The notes under the pieces: model-generated
Database searches by the model: none
Seen by the model: only the letters and a program-made list of their open reading frames with translations
What the model was told of the DNA's origin: nothing
Shown: piece by piece, positions 4,597-5,594 of the stretch
Layout: the number at the start of each line of letters is the position of its first letter
Numbering within the stretch: the first letter of the stretch is position 1
Assembly (NCBI GenBank): GCA_041483455.1
Contig: JBGPFS010000174.1
Location: 1-5,594, forward strand
DNA: 5,594 nucleotides
Direction of reading: 5' to 3'
Origin: JBGPFS01 sp041483455
GTDB lineage: Bacteria > Chloroflexota > Limnocylindria > Limnocylindrales > CSP1-4
Made by a program: the position numbers and the translations under genes

Positions 4597-5594
4597 CCGC
4601 CGTCACGATCAGGCGCGCCCGTCTGCCGTTCTGGCCAACGGCAGCCATCGCGGTGGTCGGCTGGCTCGTCGCCTGGTTCGCCGATCTGCCACTCGCGAAC
4701 TGGGCCGCGTACGGGCTCCTGGGGCTCGAGCAAGGGTCGCATCTCGGCGATGCCGTGGCGTTCTTCTTCCTCGACGTGCCGAAGGTCCTGCTGCTCCTGC
4801 TCGGGATCGTGACCGTGGTGAGCTTCCTGCGCTCCTACTTCCCGCCGGAACGGGTTCGGGCGGCCTTGGCCGGTCGCGGAACGGTGGCTGGCACCGTGGC
4901 TGCGGCCGGGTTCGGGGTCGTCACCCCGTTCTGCTCGTGCTCGGCGGTGCCGCTCTTCATCGGCTTCGTCGAGGCCGGGATCCCGATGGGCGTCACGTTC
5001 GCGTTCCTGATCAGCTCGCCGATGGTCAACGAGGTCGCGCTGGTGCTCCTGTGGGGTCTCTTCGGGCCCGGCGTGGCGCTGCTCTACATGGCCGCCGGGC
5101 TGTCGGTCGCGATCGTCGGCGGTCTCGTGCTGGGGCGGCTCGGCGTCGAGCGCTGGGTCGAGCCGTGGGTGCTCGAGATCCGGGCCGGCGGCGGCGCGAC
5201 GTCGCGTGCGCTGAACCTCAGCGTCGAGCAGCGGCTGCGGGACGGTTGGGCGTCCACGACGGGCCTCGTCCGCAAGGTCCTGCTCTACGTCCTGGTCGGG
5301 ATCGGGATCGGGGCGTTCATCCACGGCTTCGTCCCGACCGACCTCGTGGCCCAGATCGGCGGGCGCGAGAACCCGTTCGCCGTCCCGCTCGTCGTGTTGA
5401 TCGCGCTTCCGCTCTACTCGAACGCCGCCGGGACGATCCCGATCGTCCAGGCGCTGCTCGGCAAGGGCATGGCGGTCGGGACCACCCTCGCGTTCATGAT
5501 GGCCATCACGGCCATCAGCCTGCCCGAATTCATCATCCTGCGCCGCGTGATCCGCTGGCCGCTCATCGCGGCCTTCGCCACGGTCGTGACGATC
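4593..5594 (+). CDS. DUF318/ArsP-type permease (partial, C-terminus beyond window)
   Basis: An open frame of 334 residues runs to the right edge without a stop. The family is usually about 300-350 residues, so little is missing. Hydrophobic segments lie near 13-31, 53-79, 97-111, 118-140, 145-180, 227-246, 262-278 and 296-315. The signature VVTPFCSCSAVPLF (109-122; C114 and C116) followed by ISSPMVNEVAL (140-150), and the second-half mirror ALPLYSNAAGTIP (271-283), mark the DUF318/UPF0718 permease family. That family includes ArsP, an efflux permease for trivalent organoarsenicals, as well as uncharacterised members. With the ArsR-type regulator directly overlapping, export of a thiol-reactive metalloid or metal is the likeliest role; the substrate is not proven. 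The start ATG has no Shine-Dalgarno (the preceding bases are CCTCCTCCG), so translation probably depends on re-initiation from the regulator's stop. Confidence 0.85.
   Translation, partial: MTAVTIRRARLPFWPTAAIAVVGWLVAWFADLPLANWAAYGLLGLEQGSHLGDAVAFFFLDVPKVLLLLLGIVTVVSFLRSYFPPERVRAALAGRGTVAGTVAAAGFGVVTPFCSCSAVPLFIGFVEAGIPMGVTFAFLISSPMVNEVALVLLWGLFGPGVALLYMAAGLSVAIVGGLVLGRLGVERWVEPWVLEIRAGGGATSRALNLSVEQRLRDGWASTTGLVRKVLLYVLVGIGIGAFIHGFVPTDLVAQIGGRENPFAVPLVVLIALPLYSNAAGTIPIVQALLGKGMAVGTTLAFMMAITAISLPEFIILRRVIRWPLIAAFATVVTI

Noticed and set aside
1..5594. CRISPR arrays, tRNA/rRNA genes, insertion sequences
   Set aside because: No regularly spaced direct repeats, no tRNA-like cloverleaf or rRNA motifs, and no transposase or terminal inverted repeats were seen.

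Overview
The window is a GC-rich stretch with dense, same-strand bacterial gene packing. All six genes I can support read on the + strand, and most are joined by 4-bp ATGA stop/start overlaps. The base composition, and the pairing of a Hdr/Qmo-type redox module with accessory metalloid-type genes, would suit an environmental high-GC bacterium such as a Chloroflexota or actinobacterial lineage. That placement is a guess from general impression; no taxonomic marker is present.

Left part (1-3491): an electron-transfer operon related to heterodisulfide reductase (Hdr) and the quinone-interacting membrane-bound oxidoreductase (Qmo). It holds the C-terminal tail of one HdrA-like flavoprotein (QmoA-type, no terminal ferredoxin domain). 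Next comes a complete 580-residue HdrA-like iron-sulfur flavoprotein, then an 82-residue winged-helix-like protein. The last gene is a 397-residue fusion of an HdrC-type two-cluster ferredoxin head to a multi-helix cytochrome-b-like membrane domain (QmoC-type). The likely electron path runs between a soluble donor or acceptor, the two flavoproteins, the HdrC clusters, the membrane heme domain and the quinone pool. No HdrB (CCG-domain) or MvhD-like domain is visible, so the soluble partner is unknown. A 13-codon mini-ORF chains the winged-helix gene to the qmoC-like gene by ATGA overlaps at both ends.

Middle part (3492-4124): a 138-bp non-coding gap with small dyads and a strong Shine-Dalgarno leads to a 164-residue hemerythrin-like (HHE) protein, probably a non-heme di-iron O2, NO or iron-handling protein.

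Right part (4125-5594): a 142-bp intergenic region has a hairpin-capable pair of CCGATCGG palindromes just after the hemerythrin stop. A nested set of inverted repeats that could be an operator follows. Then comes an ArsR-family repressor with a Cys-Val-Cys sensor motif, overlapped by ATGA with a DUF318/ArsP-type permease (TPFCSCS motif) that runs off the right edge. This is a self-regulated metalloid- or metal-efflux-like cassette. Whether it is functionally tied to the Hdr/Qmo operon cannot be decided from this window.
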